From Desulfovibrio subterraneus (GTDB lineage Bacteria > Desulfobacterota > Desulfovibrionia > Desulfovibrionales > Desulfovibrionaceae), in the NCBI RefSeq assembly GCF_013340285.1, contig NZ_BLVO01000016.1, forward strand, positions 845,227 to 909,226: 64,000 nt of DNA. Direction: 5' to 3'. Under the pieces are notes generated by a model that searched no databases, had not been told where the DNA came from, and saw nothing but the letters and a program-made list of their open reading frames with translations. Both the position numbers and the translations under genes were made by a program. Numbering within the stretch: the first letter of the stretch is position 1; every line of letters starts with the position of its first letter. This document shows positions 34,372 to 41,847 of this stretch, in pieces.

Positions 34372-34989
34372 ATGGAATTGCCGAAACCGTGTACCGGCTG
34401 TGGGGGCAGGGTGGTGCACTTGCAATATGATGGAGTGTATTATTTTGTTTCGTGCGAGCAGTGCGAGAAGGCCGGGCCGCGCACCGATTCGCCCGAGGAC
34501 GCTCTTGTCATGTGGAACAGCAACAGCAGCACCATGTTTGTCTACGGCGAGGACCTTCGCAAAAGCCGCATTCTGAAGAAAATGGAATGTCAGGACAGGC
34601 GGGACGACCGCTTTGTGGTGCAAATTCCCATAGTGCTGGCGGTGGGCGGCATACGGGGCAGGCGTGTGACAGGGGTGATGCGCAATGTGTCACACTTCGG
34701 GGCCTTTCTCGAACTCACCGGGGGCGATGTGAGCGCCGTGCCTGTGGGCATAGAAGATTTTCGAGACATGGAGACCTATCTTTTCTTCAAGCTGCCCAAG
34801 GAAATGCCGAAACCGGAAGATGGTGCAGACACCAGCGTGCAGACCTTCCGGTTCAGCCCGCGCCACCTGCATCAGAAACGTGAAGTGGTTGCCGTGGGCG
34901 GCTGTTTTGTCCAGCTGAAGACTGATCAGACAGAAACGCTGACGGCACTGGTCAACTACTCTTCGGAGATACTGGCAGCGCACGCGTAA
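34372..34989 (+). CDS. Lar-type zinc ribbon fused to a PilZ domain
   Basis: 205 residues from ATG 34372, nine bases after GGAGGG. Residues about 5-50 (PCTGCGG, then FVSCEQCEKAGP, EDALVMWN) match the pattern of Lar-family restriction-alleviation zinc ribbons (two CxxC pairs, GP and a final WN). The rest is a PilZ domain, the cyclic-di-GMP receptor fold: the RRDDR motif of QDRRDDRFVV at about 85 and NVSHFGAF (N-x-S-x-x-G) at about 117. Fusion of these two modules is unusual. Role: probably a c-di-GMP-responsive adaptor; the zinc ribbon partner is unknown. A terminator follows. Confidence 0.75.
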   Translation: MELPKPCTGCGGRVVHLQYDGVYYFVSCEQCEKAGPRTDSPEDALVMWNSNSSTMFVYGEDLRKSRILKKMECQDRRDDRFVVQIPIVLAVGGIRGRRVTGVMRNVSHFGAFLELTGGDVSAVPVGIEDFRDMETYLFFKLPKEMPKPEDGADTSVQTFRFSPRHLHQKREVVAVGGCFVQLKTDQTETLTALVNYSSEILAAHA

Positions 34990-35013
34990 GGTTTTTTAGG
35001 ATGCAGTCATGAC

Positions 35014-35044
35014 AAGGCCCCTTCGGTTTGAGGGGGCTTTTCTT
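35014..35044. terminator. Terminator between the PilZ gene and the LysR gene
   Basis: Stem AAGGCCCCTT with GAGGGGGCTTT (one G-G slip and G-T pairs), loop CGGTTT, followed by TTTCTT. It lies between convergent genes and may serve both. Confidence 0.75.
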
Positions 35045-35073
35045 ATGGGGAAAGGGTGCTCAGCCCCGCAGGT

Positions 35074-35961
35074 TCACTCGGTCTGCATGTGCTTGCGCGC
35101 CAATGCAAGAAAATCGGTCAGCAGGGGCGAGCACCATTTATCCACATGGCGTATCATGAGCAGCGCGGTTTCCCGTGGCGCGGCAGGCCAGTCCAGCGGA
35201 ATCAGTCTTCCCTGCTGCAGGTCCTCTGCAATGCTTGTGCGGGGGCACAGGGCTATGCCCATGCCTTTGAGCAGGCAGTTCCGGTGTCCGCGACCGCTGG
35301 CGAATACTAATGCAGTGCGTTGGATGTTTTCACTGTCGAGCGACCGCTCGAACGCCTTTCTGTAGCTTCAGTCCACCCGCAGATGCAGAATGGTACTGCC
35401 ATGCATGGAGGCCGTGGTAACGTGAGGCACCTGTGATAGCGGGTGCTGCGGTGCCGCAACCAGCATAAGCGATTCCGTTCTCAGGGCTTCCACAGTCACG
35501 TTGGGCATGGTGACTTCATCCGTCAGCAGAAAGGCCAGATCAATGCGGCCGGAATTCAGCTCTTCCCTCAGGCGGGCATCGTCGCAGTTGATGAAGTTGA
35601 GCACGGCTTTGGGGTGCCGGTCGTGAAAGTCCTCGACTATGGCGGGCATGTATTCGGCAGCAACGGTTTCCGGAATGCGTATGGTCAGGCTGCCTGCCTT
35701 TTCCGTGCCCGCGGCTATTTCGTTCCTGATTTCATCTGACATGGCTTCCATTCTGCGGGCATAGTGCAGAAGCGTCTCTCCGGCTTCGGTCAGCAGAATG
35801 CGGCGGCCGATGCGGTCAAAGAGGGATACTCCCAGATCCTCTTCAAGCAGCCGTATCTGTGCGGATACGGAAGATTGCGCCAGATGCAGGTCTTCTGCCG
35901 CACGGGTGAAATTGAGCCGCTCGGCTACGGCTCTGAAGGTTCTGAGCAGGCGCAGTTCCAT
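35074..35961 (-). CDS. LysR-type regulator with an in-frame TGA, probably selenocysteine
   Basis: 295 residues if TGA at 35368-35370 is read through as residue 198. The ATG at 35961 has AGGAG. The DNA-binding domain is normal (RAVAERLNFTRAAEDLHLAQ, VSAQIRLLEEDLGVSLFDR). The effector domain runs on unbroken through the TGA to a TGA stop at 35074: 97 sense codons that match LysR proteins (GMGIALCPRTS, WCSPLLTDFLALAR). Relatives often have (T/E)-x-G-C-x-YR where this reads VD-TGA-SYRKAFE, so TGA stands where Cys is usual. A SECIS-like hairpin follows (35332-35355). Two more Cys, at about 229 and 239, could partner it. Alternatives: a recent nonsense mutation, giving a 197-residue truncated protein, or a sequencing error. 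Confidence 0.8.
35332..35355 (-). promoter_or_regulatory. SECIS-like hairpin immediately after the TGA codon
   Basis: On the minus strand, six perfect pairs (UCGAGC with GCUCGA, 35351-35346 and 35341-35336) close a four-base loop GGUC (35345-35342). A U (35352) just below the stem can bulge so that G35353 pairs with C35335. The loop starts 22 bases after the TGA. The E. coli fdhF SECIS has a GGUC loop and a bulged U with the loop 18 bases from its TGA, so loop, bulge and spacing all agree. Confidence 0.7.
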
Positions 35962-36000
35962 GATTTCTCCTTCTTTTCTCTTCTACAGACTCCGGCACTG

Positions 36001-36064
36001 ATCGCAAATGACGATTGCTCCCATCGGATAAAATCGTTGGATGCGATTGGTTGCAATGGATAAT
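36001..36064. promoter_or_regulatory. Divergent LysR-controlled promoter with two ATCG-N7-CGAT dyads
   Basis: ATCG-N7-CGAT at 36001-36015 and again at 36033-36047; each contains the T-N11-A core of LysR boxes. The centres are 32 bp apart, three helical turns. The second dyad overlaps a -35-like TTGGAT (36037-36042), 16 bp from GATAAT at 36059-36064, which would start the redox-type gene at 36099. The arrangement is typical of a LysR regulator controlling itself and a divergent gene. Confidence 0.68.
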
Positions 36065-36098
36065 AGGTGGGACAGATCGTAAAAACAAGGAGGTTGTC

Positions 36099-36563
36099 AT
36101 GGAAAACAGCAGTTCGGACAGGCCGTCGGCAGGCGAAGTGGCGGCAGGATATTTTTCGGAACAGTTCCATTGCGCTGAAGCCGTGGCCAAGTCGGTTCTG
36201 AATGCGAAAGGGGAATGTGCAAAGAGTGCTGTTGCCTGTGCAACGGCCTTTGGCGGCGGATACGGCAGAAGTTTTGATGAGGCCTGCGGTGCCTTGAGCG
36301 GAGGGCTTATAGCCATAGGGCAGCTGCATGGCAGACGCGCTCCCGGCGAAAGCTGGGATTATCCTGCATCGCTCGGAGCCATGTTGCGTGAGGCCTTTGT
36401 GGAAGAGTTCGGCACGACCCACTGCAGGGCATTGCGCGAGCGCTTTGGTGATGCGCAGGAGGCGGAGTGCCGCAATCTGGTGCGCTTCACGGCGGATACC
36501 CTTGAGGAGATGCTGGAAACGCCTGTGCAGAGTTCTGCAAAGGTGGCCTGCGGTTGCCGGTAG
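36099..36563 (+). CDS. C_GCAxxG_C_C family putative redox protein
   Basis: 154 residues, ATG 36099 after AAGGAGG. The family has a conserved Cys pattern thought to be redox-active or metal-binding. Seen: YFSEQFHCAEAVAKSVLNAKGEC (about 20-42), CATAFGGGYGRSFDEACGALSGGLIAIG (about 46-75), a C in THCRALRERFG, one in EAECRNLV, and a terminal CGC. The divergent LysR gene and shared dyads make it the likely target of that regulator. Enzymatic function is not known for the family. Confidence 0.82.
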   Translation: MENSSSDRPSAGEVAAGYFSEQFHCAEAVAKSVLNAKGECAKSAVACATAFGGGYGRSFDEACGALSGGLIAIGQLHGRRAPGESWDYPASLGAMLREAFVEEFGTTHCRALRERFGDAQEAECRNLVRFTADTLEEMLETPVQSSAKVACGCR

Positions 36564-36831
36564 TTTCCGGATGTCCGGATGTCCGGATGTCGGCACGAGG
36601 CATGGCAGTGAGTGGAGAGGGGCGGGGAGGCGTGCGGGTTGGTCCCGTTACCTGTTGTCCCTCTCCTTCATTATGTCAGGCATGCTATAGGCATGTTTGC
36701 GGGCATGCTCTCAGCAGGTGGCAAGTCCTGCCCGTGTGATTTCGGGGGCAGAAAGGCGCTCGGGGGGGCAGCACTGTTCTCGGTGTTGTCAGCCACGGCC
36801 TTCGGGATGCCGTGTGACGTCATCACTGCAA
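36564..36831. other. Intergenic region with a short tandem repeat
   Basis: Contains three tandem copies of GTCCGGAT-like units at about 36566-36590, just after the redox-type gene. Otherwise nothing recognisable; it separates convergent genes. Confidence 0.4.
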
Positions 36832-38430
36832 TCAGGGCTGGATTGATGCCAGTCGTTTGCCGGTCTTTTTCTGAATCTCCACAAGCTTGAATCCGTAATC
36901 CAGCAGTTTGGTGGTCTCCACCTGCCGTATGATGGGGGTCTGCGCGCCCAGAACAACCGCCAGCAGGCGGGTGCCGTCGCGCTTGGCCGTGGCGGAAATG
37001 TTGAAACCGGAAGCGCATACGAAGCCTGTTTTCAGGCCGTCCGCACCTTCGTATCTGCCCAGCAGCGAGTTGGCGTTGCGGTGGGTGGAACCGTTGTAGG
37101 TGTACGAGGTCATGGAGTGAATGGACAGGGATTCGGGGAAGGCCTTGAGGTAATGTATCGAAAGTTTGGCGATGTCGCGGGCGGTGGAGTACTGCCCCTT
37201 GGCGGGCAGGCCGTTGGGGTTTTTGAACACGGTTTTGGTCATGCCCATTTTCTTGGCGCGGGCATTCATTTCCCGCACAAAGCGCGAGGCATCGCCTTTG
37301 CCCATGTATTCGGCCACGGCAACGCAGGCATCGTTGGCCGACACCACGCTTATACCCTTGATGAGCTCGTCTATGGTCACTTCCTCACCCTTGCGCAGGC
37401 GCATTCTTGAGCCGGAAGTGCGCGCAGCGCGGGGGCTGACGGGAATGGTCTTGCGGGGAGAGAGTTTGCCCTTTTCCAGAGCTTCGCGGACGATGTAGAG
37501 CGTCAGCAGTTTGGTGATGGATGCGGGCGGAATCTGCTTGTCCGCATTCTGTTCGTAATAGACCTGCCCAGTGCTCATGTTGATGAGGTAGGCGGCCTTC
37601 ACGTTCAGGTGCGGGCGCTTGGGAGGCTTTATGTCACGGGGCAGCTTGGGCGGAGCAAGGTCCTTATCCATGCGCTCCTGCAGGGCGGGGCGCGGGGTGT
37701 AGGCTGCTGTTTGTGTGTCGGCGTGTTTGCCGGACGAGCTGCCGGACTTGCTGTTTCTTCGGTCGGGTGCCTGAACTGATGGCTGAACAGATTCCTGATC
37801 GGATTCCTGGTCGGTTCCCTGATCTGTCCCCAGATCCGGCATTTGGCCGGTCACAAGAGCCGCAAGAGCATCCACGGCCGCATGGGCATCGGATTCATCT
37901 GTCGTTAATGGCGTATCTGGTGAATCTGGTGAATCTGGCGAGCCGGTAGGACCCTCTTCAGCCGAATGCAGGCTTTCCAGCGTTGCAGGGTTGCGGGGGG
38001 CAGCGGCGCTGTTGATGATGCAGAACCGTGCATCGTCCTCTGCAGCTATAGGCAGCGCAGCTCCCATTGCACCGGCTGTAACAGCCGTGCCGGTTGCAAC
38101 TGCGGCAGCCTTGGCCGTGCGTTTGGCTGTGCCGGATTTCTTGGCGGATTTCTGCGTCTTGGAGGTTTTGCGGACCGCTGTATCAGTCTTCTTGCTCCGC
38201 TTTTTCTTTTTCGCAGATTTCTTGGTGGTTTTCTTTTTGGCCGCTTTCTTTTCTGTCAGCTTGGAAGAAGCCGTGCCGGAATCGGCGGTTTTGCGGGCGC
38301 TTGCCGTGCTGGCTGCTTCGGCATGATCTGTCGGCAGCAGAGGTGTGGCAAAGCCCCCCAGCAAAAAAGCCAGGGCAAGGACAATCGCGAGGACTTTGCC
38401 TGCGACAGCATGATGTGACGGATTCGCCAT
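36832..38430 (-). CDS. Serine-type D-Ala-D-Ala carboxypeptidase (peptidase S11) with Lys-rich linker
   Basis: 532 residues from ATG 38430, the first real start; the frame is open further to a TTG. Signal peptide at about 8-38 (VLAIVLALAFLLGGFA). Then a long low-complexity region (about 40-260), including an Ala/Lys-rich stretch with many KK pairs, reminiscent of histone-like tails. The catalytic domain has the SxxK motif in PPASITKLLTLYI, SxN in VSANDACVAVAEYM and KTG in DGLKTGFVCASG. It trims peptidoglycan stem peptides in the periplasm. The linker may bind anionic polymers of the envelope. No C-terminal amphipathic anchor is evident. Confidence 0.9.
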   Translation of the reverse strand: MANPSHHAVAGKVLAIVLALAFLLGGFATPLLPTDHAEAASTASARKTADSGTASSKLTEKKAAKKKTTKKSAKKKKRSKKTDTAVRKTSKTQKSAKKSGTAKRTAKAAAVATGTAVTAGAMGAALPIAAEDDARFCIINSAAAPRNPATLESLHSAEEGPTGSPDSPDSPDTPLTTDESDAHAAVDALAALVTGQMPDLGTDQGTDQESDQESVQPSVQAPDRRNSKSGSSSGKHADTQTAAYTPRPALQERMDKDLAPPKLPRDIKPPKRPHLNVKAAYLINMSTGQVYYEQNADKQIPPASITKLLTLYIVREALEKGKLSPRKTIPVSPRAARTSGSRMRLRKGEEVTIDELIKGISVVSANDACVAVAEYMGKGDASRFVREMNARAKKMGMTKTVFKNPNGLPAKGQYSTARDIAKLSIHYLKAFPESLSIHSMTSYTYNGSTHRNANSLLGRYEGADGLKTGFVCASGFNISATAKRDGTRLLAVVLGAQTPIIRQVETTKLLDYGFKLVEIQKKTGKRLASIQP

Positions 38431-38624
38431 GGGCGATGCCTTACGGAGCAAACTTGCGCGCGTCAAGAGAATCTTCTCCAAAAAAGCAGTAACTTAGAGG
38501 CTGTCTTTCGATGCAGAAAAAAGGTTTTCTGTCAACGGGCGGGAGCGAAGTCTTCCACGATTTTTGCGGGAGCACCTTCAGCACCCGATCCTATGGATTG
38601 CTCAATCCTGCAAGGCGAAGAAGA

Positions 38625-39242
38625 TCACAGCGGGACGTTGAGTACGATATCTGAAAGATCGCCCTGAACGCATCGTATATGATGAATGTGGTACGAGCCT
38701 GTGAGTTCCGGATCTTTCACCTGCGCGGGCTGGCCGGTTCGCAATTCCGTAAGGTGGTCTGCAACAGCCTTCATGCAGCCGAGGTGCGTCACCACGAGAA
38801 TACGTTCACCCGGGTGGCGTTCGGCACAGTCGCGCAGGGCATTCAGTGTTCTGTGCAATACATTCAGGCGGCTTTCGCCTCCGGCGGGAGTGAAGCCCCA
38901 TCCGGCAGCCTTCTGTCGTTCCATCTCTTCCTGTTCGGTTTCGCCGAGCTGGACCAGCTTGTATCCTTCCCACTTGCCCCAGTGCTGTTCACGCAGGCGG
39001 TTGTCTGTGCTCATGGGCAGGGAACCGAGCCGCTCGTTGATGATTGTGGCAGTCTGCATGGCGCGGTTCAGGTCGCTGCACAGTATACGGCTCCAGTCCT
39101 GCGCAGCCAGCGCGCTACCCCAGTCGGTTGCCTGGGCGATGCCGGTGTCGGAAAGAGATATGTTTGTCTGTCCCTGAATGCGTTTTTCAATATTCCATGG
39201 GGTCAGGCCGTGGCGTATGAGGCCGAATTCCGTGTGTGTCAT
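38625..39242 (-). CDS. Histidine phosphatase family protein (phosphoglycerate mutase-like)
   Basis: 205 residues. The RHG motif is in FGLIRHGLTPWNIEKRIQGQTNISLSDTG, and the second catalytic His in LVVTHLGCMKAVADHL; the acid/base Glu is in LREQHWGKWEG. It belongs to the cobC/GpmB-like branch, which acts on small phosphorylated metabolites; the substrate cannot be chosen from sequence. ATG 39242. Stands alone. Confidence 0.88.
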   Translation of the reverse strand: MTHTEFGLIRHGLTPWNIEKRIQGQTNISLSDTGIAQATDWGSALAAQDWSRILCSDLNRAMQTATIINERLGSLPMSTDNRLREQHWGKWEGYKLVQLGETEQEEMERQKAAGWGFTPAGGESRLNVLHRTLNALRDCAERHPGERILVVTHLGCMKAVADHLTELRTGQPAQVKDPELTGSYHIHHIRCVQGDLSDIVLNVPL

Positions 39243-39533
39243 TCCCGTAATATCCTGAAAACTGATAGTATATGTGTGTTGGCTTGTCCGGTATCCGCCC
39301 TATTGTTTCTCATCACGTATTCGCGGGAAGAGAGCTCACGGGGTGGAATGCCGGAACTTGTCCTACCAATATATGCCTGTGGCGGGTGGTCTGTCCATCA
39401 CGACAGGGGGCGGTTTTTGATGAAAATGATTGTTTTTCTCGTTTAGCGCCGCGATCTGCCATGCAGTGCATGAGGCCGGAAAAAAGAAAGTGTTCAGATC
39501 CTGAGGAATTGAGTGAAGGGGGGAATGAAAAAA

Positions 39534-39559
39534 GGACACATGTCTTTCGACACATGTCC
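39534..39559 (-). terminator. Terminator of tRNA-Arg
   Basis: On the minus strand an 11-bp stem with two G-U pairs and a GAAA tetraloop, followed by six T residues. It starts 12 bases after the tRNA CCA end. Confidence 0.85.
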
Positions 39560-39571
39560 CTGATCTCATCA

Positions 39572-39648
<77 letters not shown>

Positions 39649-40138
39649 ATGAGGAAAGTTGTAGTAAGCGGCACGTCATGCGTTGTCAAGGCAAAAGCAT
39701 TGGCATCCGTCATGTCCCGCCTGTACCACAATGGCAACTCGGTGTTTCAGAGCCAGCCCTGGCTGAATCAAGGGCAGGGGCTGAAAGCTTGTAGCGGTCA
39801 ATTGCGCGGTAAAACGCCATTCCGCAGCACAGTATGCGAACCTATCATGTTACGCATTGGTTTGTCAGTATATGCAGAAAGGAATGCCTGTGTGATTGAG
39901 TGAGGTGTTTGCGAAATTGTAAAAACGAGAGAAAATTTTTTCCTTCTGAATGACAGGTCTGGCGCTTTGTAAACAATTCTGTTAAAAGCGCCGCATCGCA
40001 CGGTTGTGAAGGCAAGGGGGAACGCAGTTGTTCGGAATAGGGTCCCTTGCTCATCGTGTGCCATCTTTTTCTTTTCCGGAAGCGGCGACATTTGTGGCTC
40101 AATGAGCTGCGGATAGTCCGCGCGGGTAACGGGGACGT
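39649..40138. other. Intergenic region upstream of ubiX
   Basis: About 490 bp. It must contain the leftward tRNA-Arg promoter and the rightward ubiX promoter. An open frame on the minus strand (39798-40091) has no ribosome-binding site and unlikely composition. No hairpin or motif is convincing. Confidence 0.4.
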
Positions 40139-40705
40139 ATGAAACGCATTGTCGTGGGTGTAACGGGTGCCAGTGGTATGCCGCTGGCGGTAACGCTTCT
40201 CAAGGCGCTCGCATGGGCGCAGGACGTGGAAACGCATCTTATTGTTTCCGATGCGGCACGCGAAGTGCTGCGGCTTGAATCCGGCATGGATGCCGACGAA
40301 CTCATCGCGCTGGCAGACCGTTCTTACGCGCCGGCCGATTTTGGCGCGGCACCTGCGAGCGGATCGTGGCAGCACAGCGGCATGGTCATATGCCCATGTT
40401 CCATGGCCACTCTTGCCGCCGTTGCAAACGGGCTTGGCTCGAACCTGCTTCATCGCGCTGCGGATGTAACGCTCAAGGAGCGCCGCCCCCTTATTCTTGT
40501 TCCCCGCGAAACTCCGCTCAGCCGCGTGCACCTGCGCAACATGCTTGCCGCGGACGAGGCCGGAGCCGTCATCATGCCGCCCATGCCCGGTTTCTATTCC
40601 AATCCGGCCACCATTCAGGATCTGCTCGACCATCTTGCCGGACGCATTCTCGACCATCTTGGCATTGCCCATTCCCTCGTCAAACGATGGGAAGGGCTCT
40701 CATAG
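40139..40705 (+). CDS. ubiX: Flavin prenyltransferase UbiX
   Basis: 188 residues. UbiX makes prenylated FMN, the cofactor of UbiD-type decarboxylases. Seen: [21 protein letters not shown] (FMN-binding N-terminus), [48 protein letters not shown] (family signature) and [30 protein letters not shown]. Normal length. It is followed by a UPF0173 gene after 56 bp that contain a small direct repeat (GAGATCAGGGACGTA-like, twice). Confidence 0.96.
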   Translation: MKRIVVGVTGASGMPLAVTLLKALAWAQDVETHLIVSDAAREVLRLESGMDADELIALADRSYAPADFGAAPASGSWQHSGMVICPCSMATLAAVANGLGSNLLHRAADVTLKERRPLILVPRETPLSRVHLRNMLAADEAGAVIMPPMPGFYSNPATIQDLLDHLAGRILDHLGIAHSLVKRWEGLS

Positions 40706-40761
40706 ACGCACGAGATCAGGGACGTAGTGAGATCAGGGACGTAATTGGATCAGGAGGACGC

Positions 40762-41484
40762 ATGCATACGCTCACATGGCACGGCCACTCGAATTTTCAG
40801 ATCGCCACCCCCAGCGCGAATATTGTCATCGACCCGTTTTTCACCGGCAACCCTTCCGCGGCAACCCCGTGGGACGGTATTGCCAGACCCGATGCCGTGT
40901 TCGTTACCCATGATCACGGAGATCATGTGGGGCAGGCGGTTGATATCTGCAACGCCACAGGCGCCATGCTCGGCGCCATTGTGGGGACAACGGGCAAGCT
41001 CGTGGCAGCGGGACTCCCCCAGTCGCAGGTACTGAACGGCATAGGCTACAATATCGGCGGAACAGTGACCGTGGGCAAAGTGGGCGTGACCATGACCCAG
41101 GCATTCCATTCCTCCGATTCCGGTGCGCCCGTGGGATACATCCTCACGCTGGACGACGGTTTCACCATCTACCATGCCGGAGATACGGGTATCTTCTCGG
41201 GCATGAAGCTGTGGGGCAGGCTCTATGACATCGACCTCGCCCTGCTGCCCATAGGCGGCGTGTTCACCATGGATGCACGTCAGGCAGCGCTAGCCTGTTC
41301 GCTGCTCAAGTGCCGCGGCGTGGTGCCCATGCACTGGGGAACTTTCCCCGTACTGGAGCAGAACACGCAGGCCTTCCGTGATGCCCTGAAGAATTTTGCG
41401 CCGGACTGCAGGCTGTTTGATATGGCCCCCGGCGAAACTCTGTCGTTTTCGAAACTGCCCGAAGGTGACTGCGGGTGTGAATAG
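40762..41484 (+). CDS. UPF0173-type metallo-beta-lactamase-fold hydrolase
   Basis: 240 residues, ATG 40762 after AGGAGGA. Metal-dependent hydrolase with the binuclear zinc motif HDHGDHVG (about 52-59) and a conserved N-terminus [10 protein letters not shown]; later [17 protein letters not shown] and [12 protein letters not shown] supply remaining ligands. Physiological substrate is not known. It lies between ubiX and a GIY-YIG gene on the same strand, probably one transcript. The C-terminus ends with a small Cys pair (DCGCE). Confidence 0.92.
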   Translation: MHTLTWHGHSNFQIATPSANIVIDPFFTGNPSAATPWDGIARPDAVFVTHDHGDHVGQAVDICNATGAMLGAIVGTTGKLVAAGLPQSQVLNGIGYNIGGTVTVGKVGVTMTQAFHSSDSGAPVGYILTLDDGFTIYHAGDTGIFSGMKLWGRLYDIDLALLPIGGVFTMDARQAALACSLLKCRGVVPMHWGTFPVLEQNTQAFRDALKNFAPDCRLFDMAPGETLSFSKLPEGDCGCE

Positions 41485-41531
41485 GCTCTGTGCGTGTCTG
41501 GCATCACGTGCAGTCGGAAGAAGCGAAACAA

Positions 41532-41837
41532 ATGGCGGATGGAAAGACTTGGGTTGTCTATCTGGTGCGTTGTGCCGACATGTCACTCTATTGTGGCATA
41601 ACCACCGATCTGGAACGACGCCTTGGCGAGCATAACAGCGGCAAGGGGGCGAAATATACCCGCACCCGAACGCCGGTGACTCTGGTTGCCAGCGCCTTGT
41701 TTCCGGACCGGAGCAGCGCCTCACGGATGGAGTATAGTGTAAAACAGCAGCCCTCTGGGCGAAAAATCGACTTTCTGGCGCGGCAAGCCGGAGCCGGTTC
41801 GTCTTCAGCGCTGTCAATGACTGCCGAGAACGCATAA
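41532..41837 (+). CDS. GIY-YIG nuclease-fold protein (YhbQ/UPF0213 type)
   Basis: 101 residues from ATG 41532. Motifs: WVVYLVRCADMSLYCGITTDLERRLGEHN, with GIY-YIG changed to VYL-YCG as usual in this subgroup, the catalytic Arg in ERRLGEHN, and a Glu in RMEYSVKQ. Small single-domain nucleases of this type are thought to act in nucleic acid repair or RNA turnover. It is followed after 10 bp by the DEAD-box helicase gene, which suggests a shared operon. Confidence 0.88.
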   Translation: MADGKTWVVYLVRCADMSLYCGITTDLERRLGEHNSGKGAKYTRTRTPVTLVASALFPDRSSASRMEYSVKQQPSGRKIDFLARQAGAGSSSALSMTAENA

Positions 41838-41847
41838 GGAAGAAATA

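Noticed and set aside
35074..35961. LysR gene as a simple pseudogene
   Set aside because: Considered because of the TGA. Rejected as the first choice: no other stop or frameshift, conservation on both sides, Cys-equivalent position, and a SECIS-like hairpin. It stays the main alternative.
39534..39559. Direct repeat GACACATGTC as an attachment site beside tRNA-Arg
   Set aside because: It forms a hairpin with a GAAA loop and T run on the tRNA strand, so it is a terminator; no integrase gene is nearby.
39798..40091. Minus-strand frame of 97 codons upstream of ubiX
   Set aside because: No ribosome-binding site or recognisable composition; probably chance in a promoter region.
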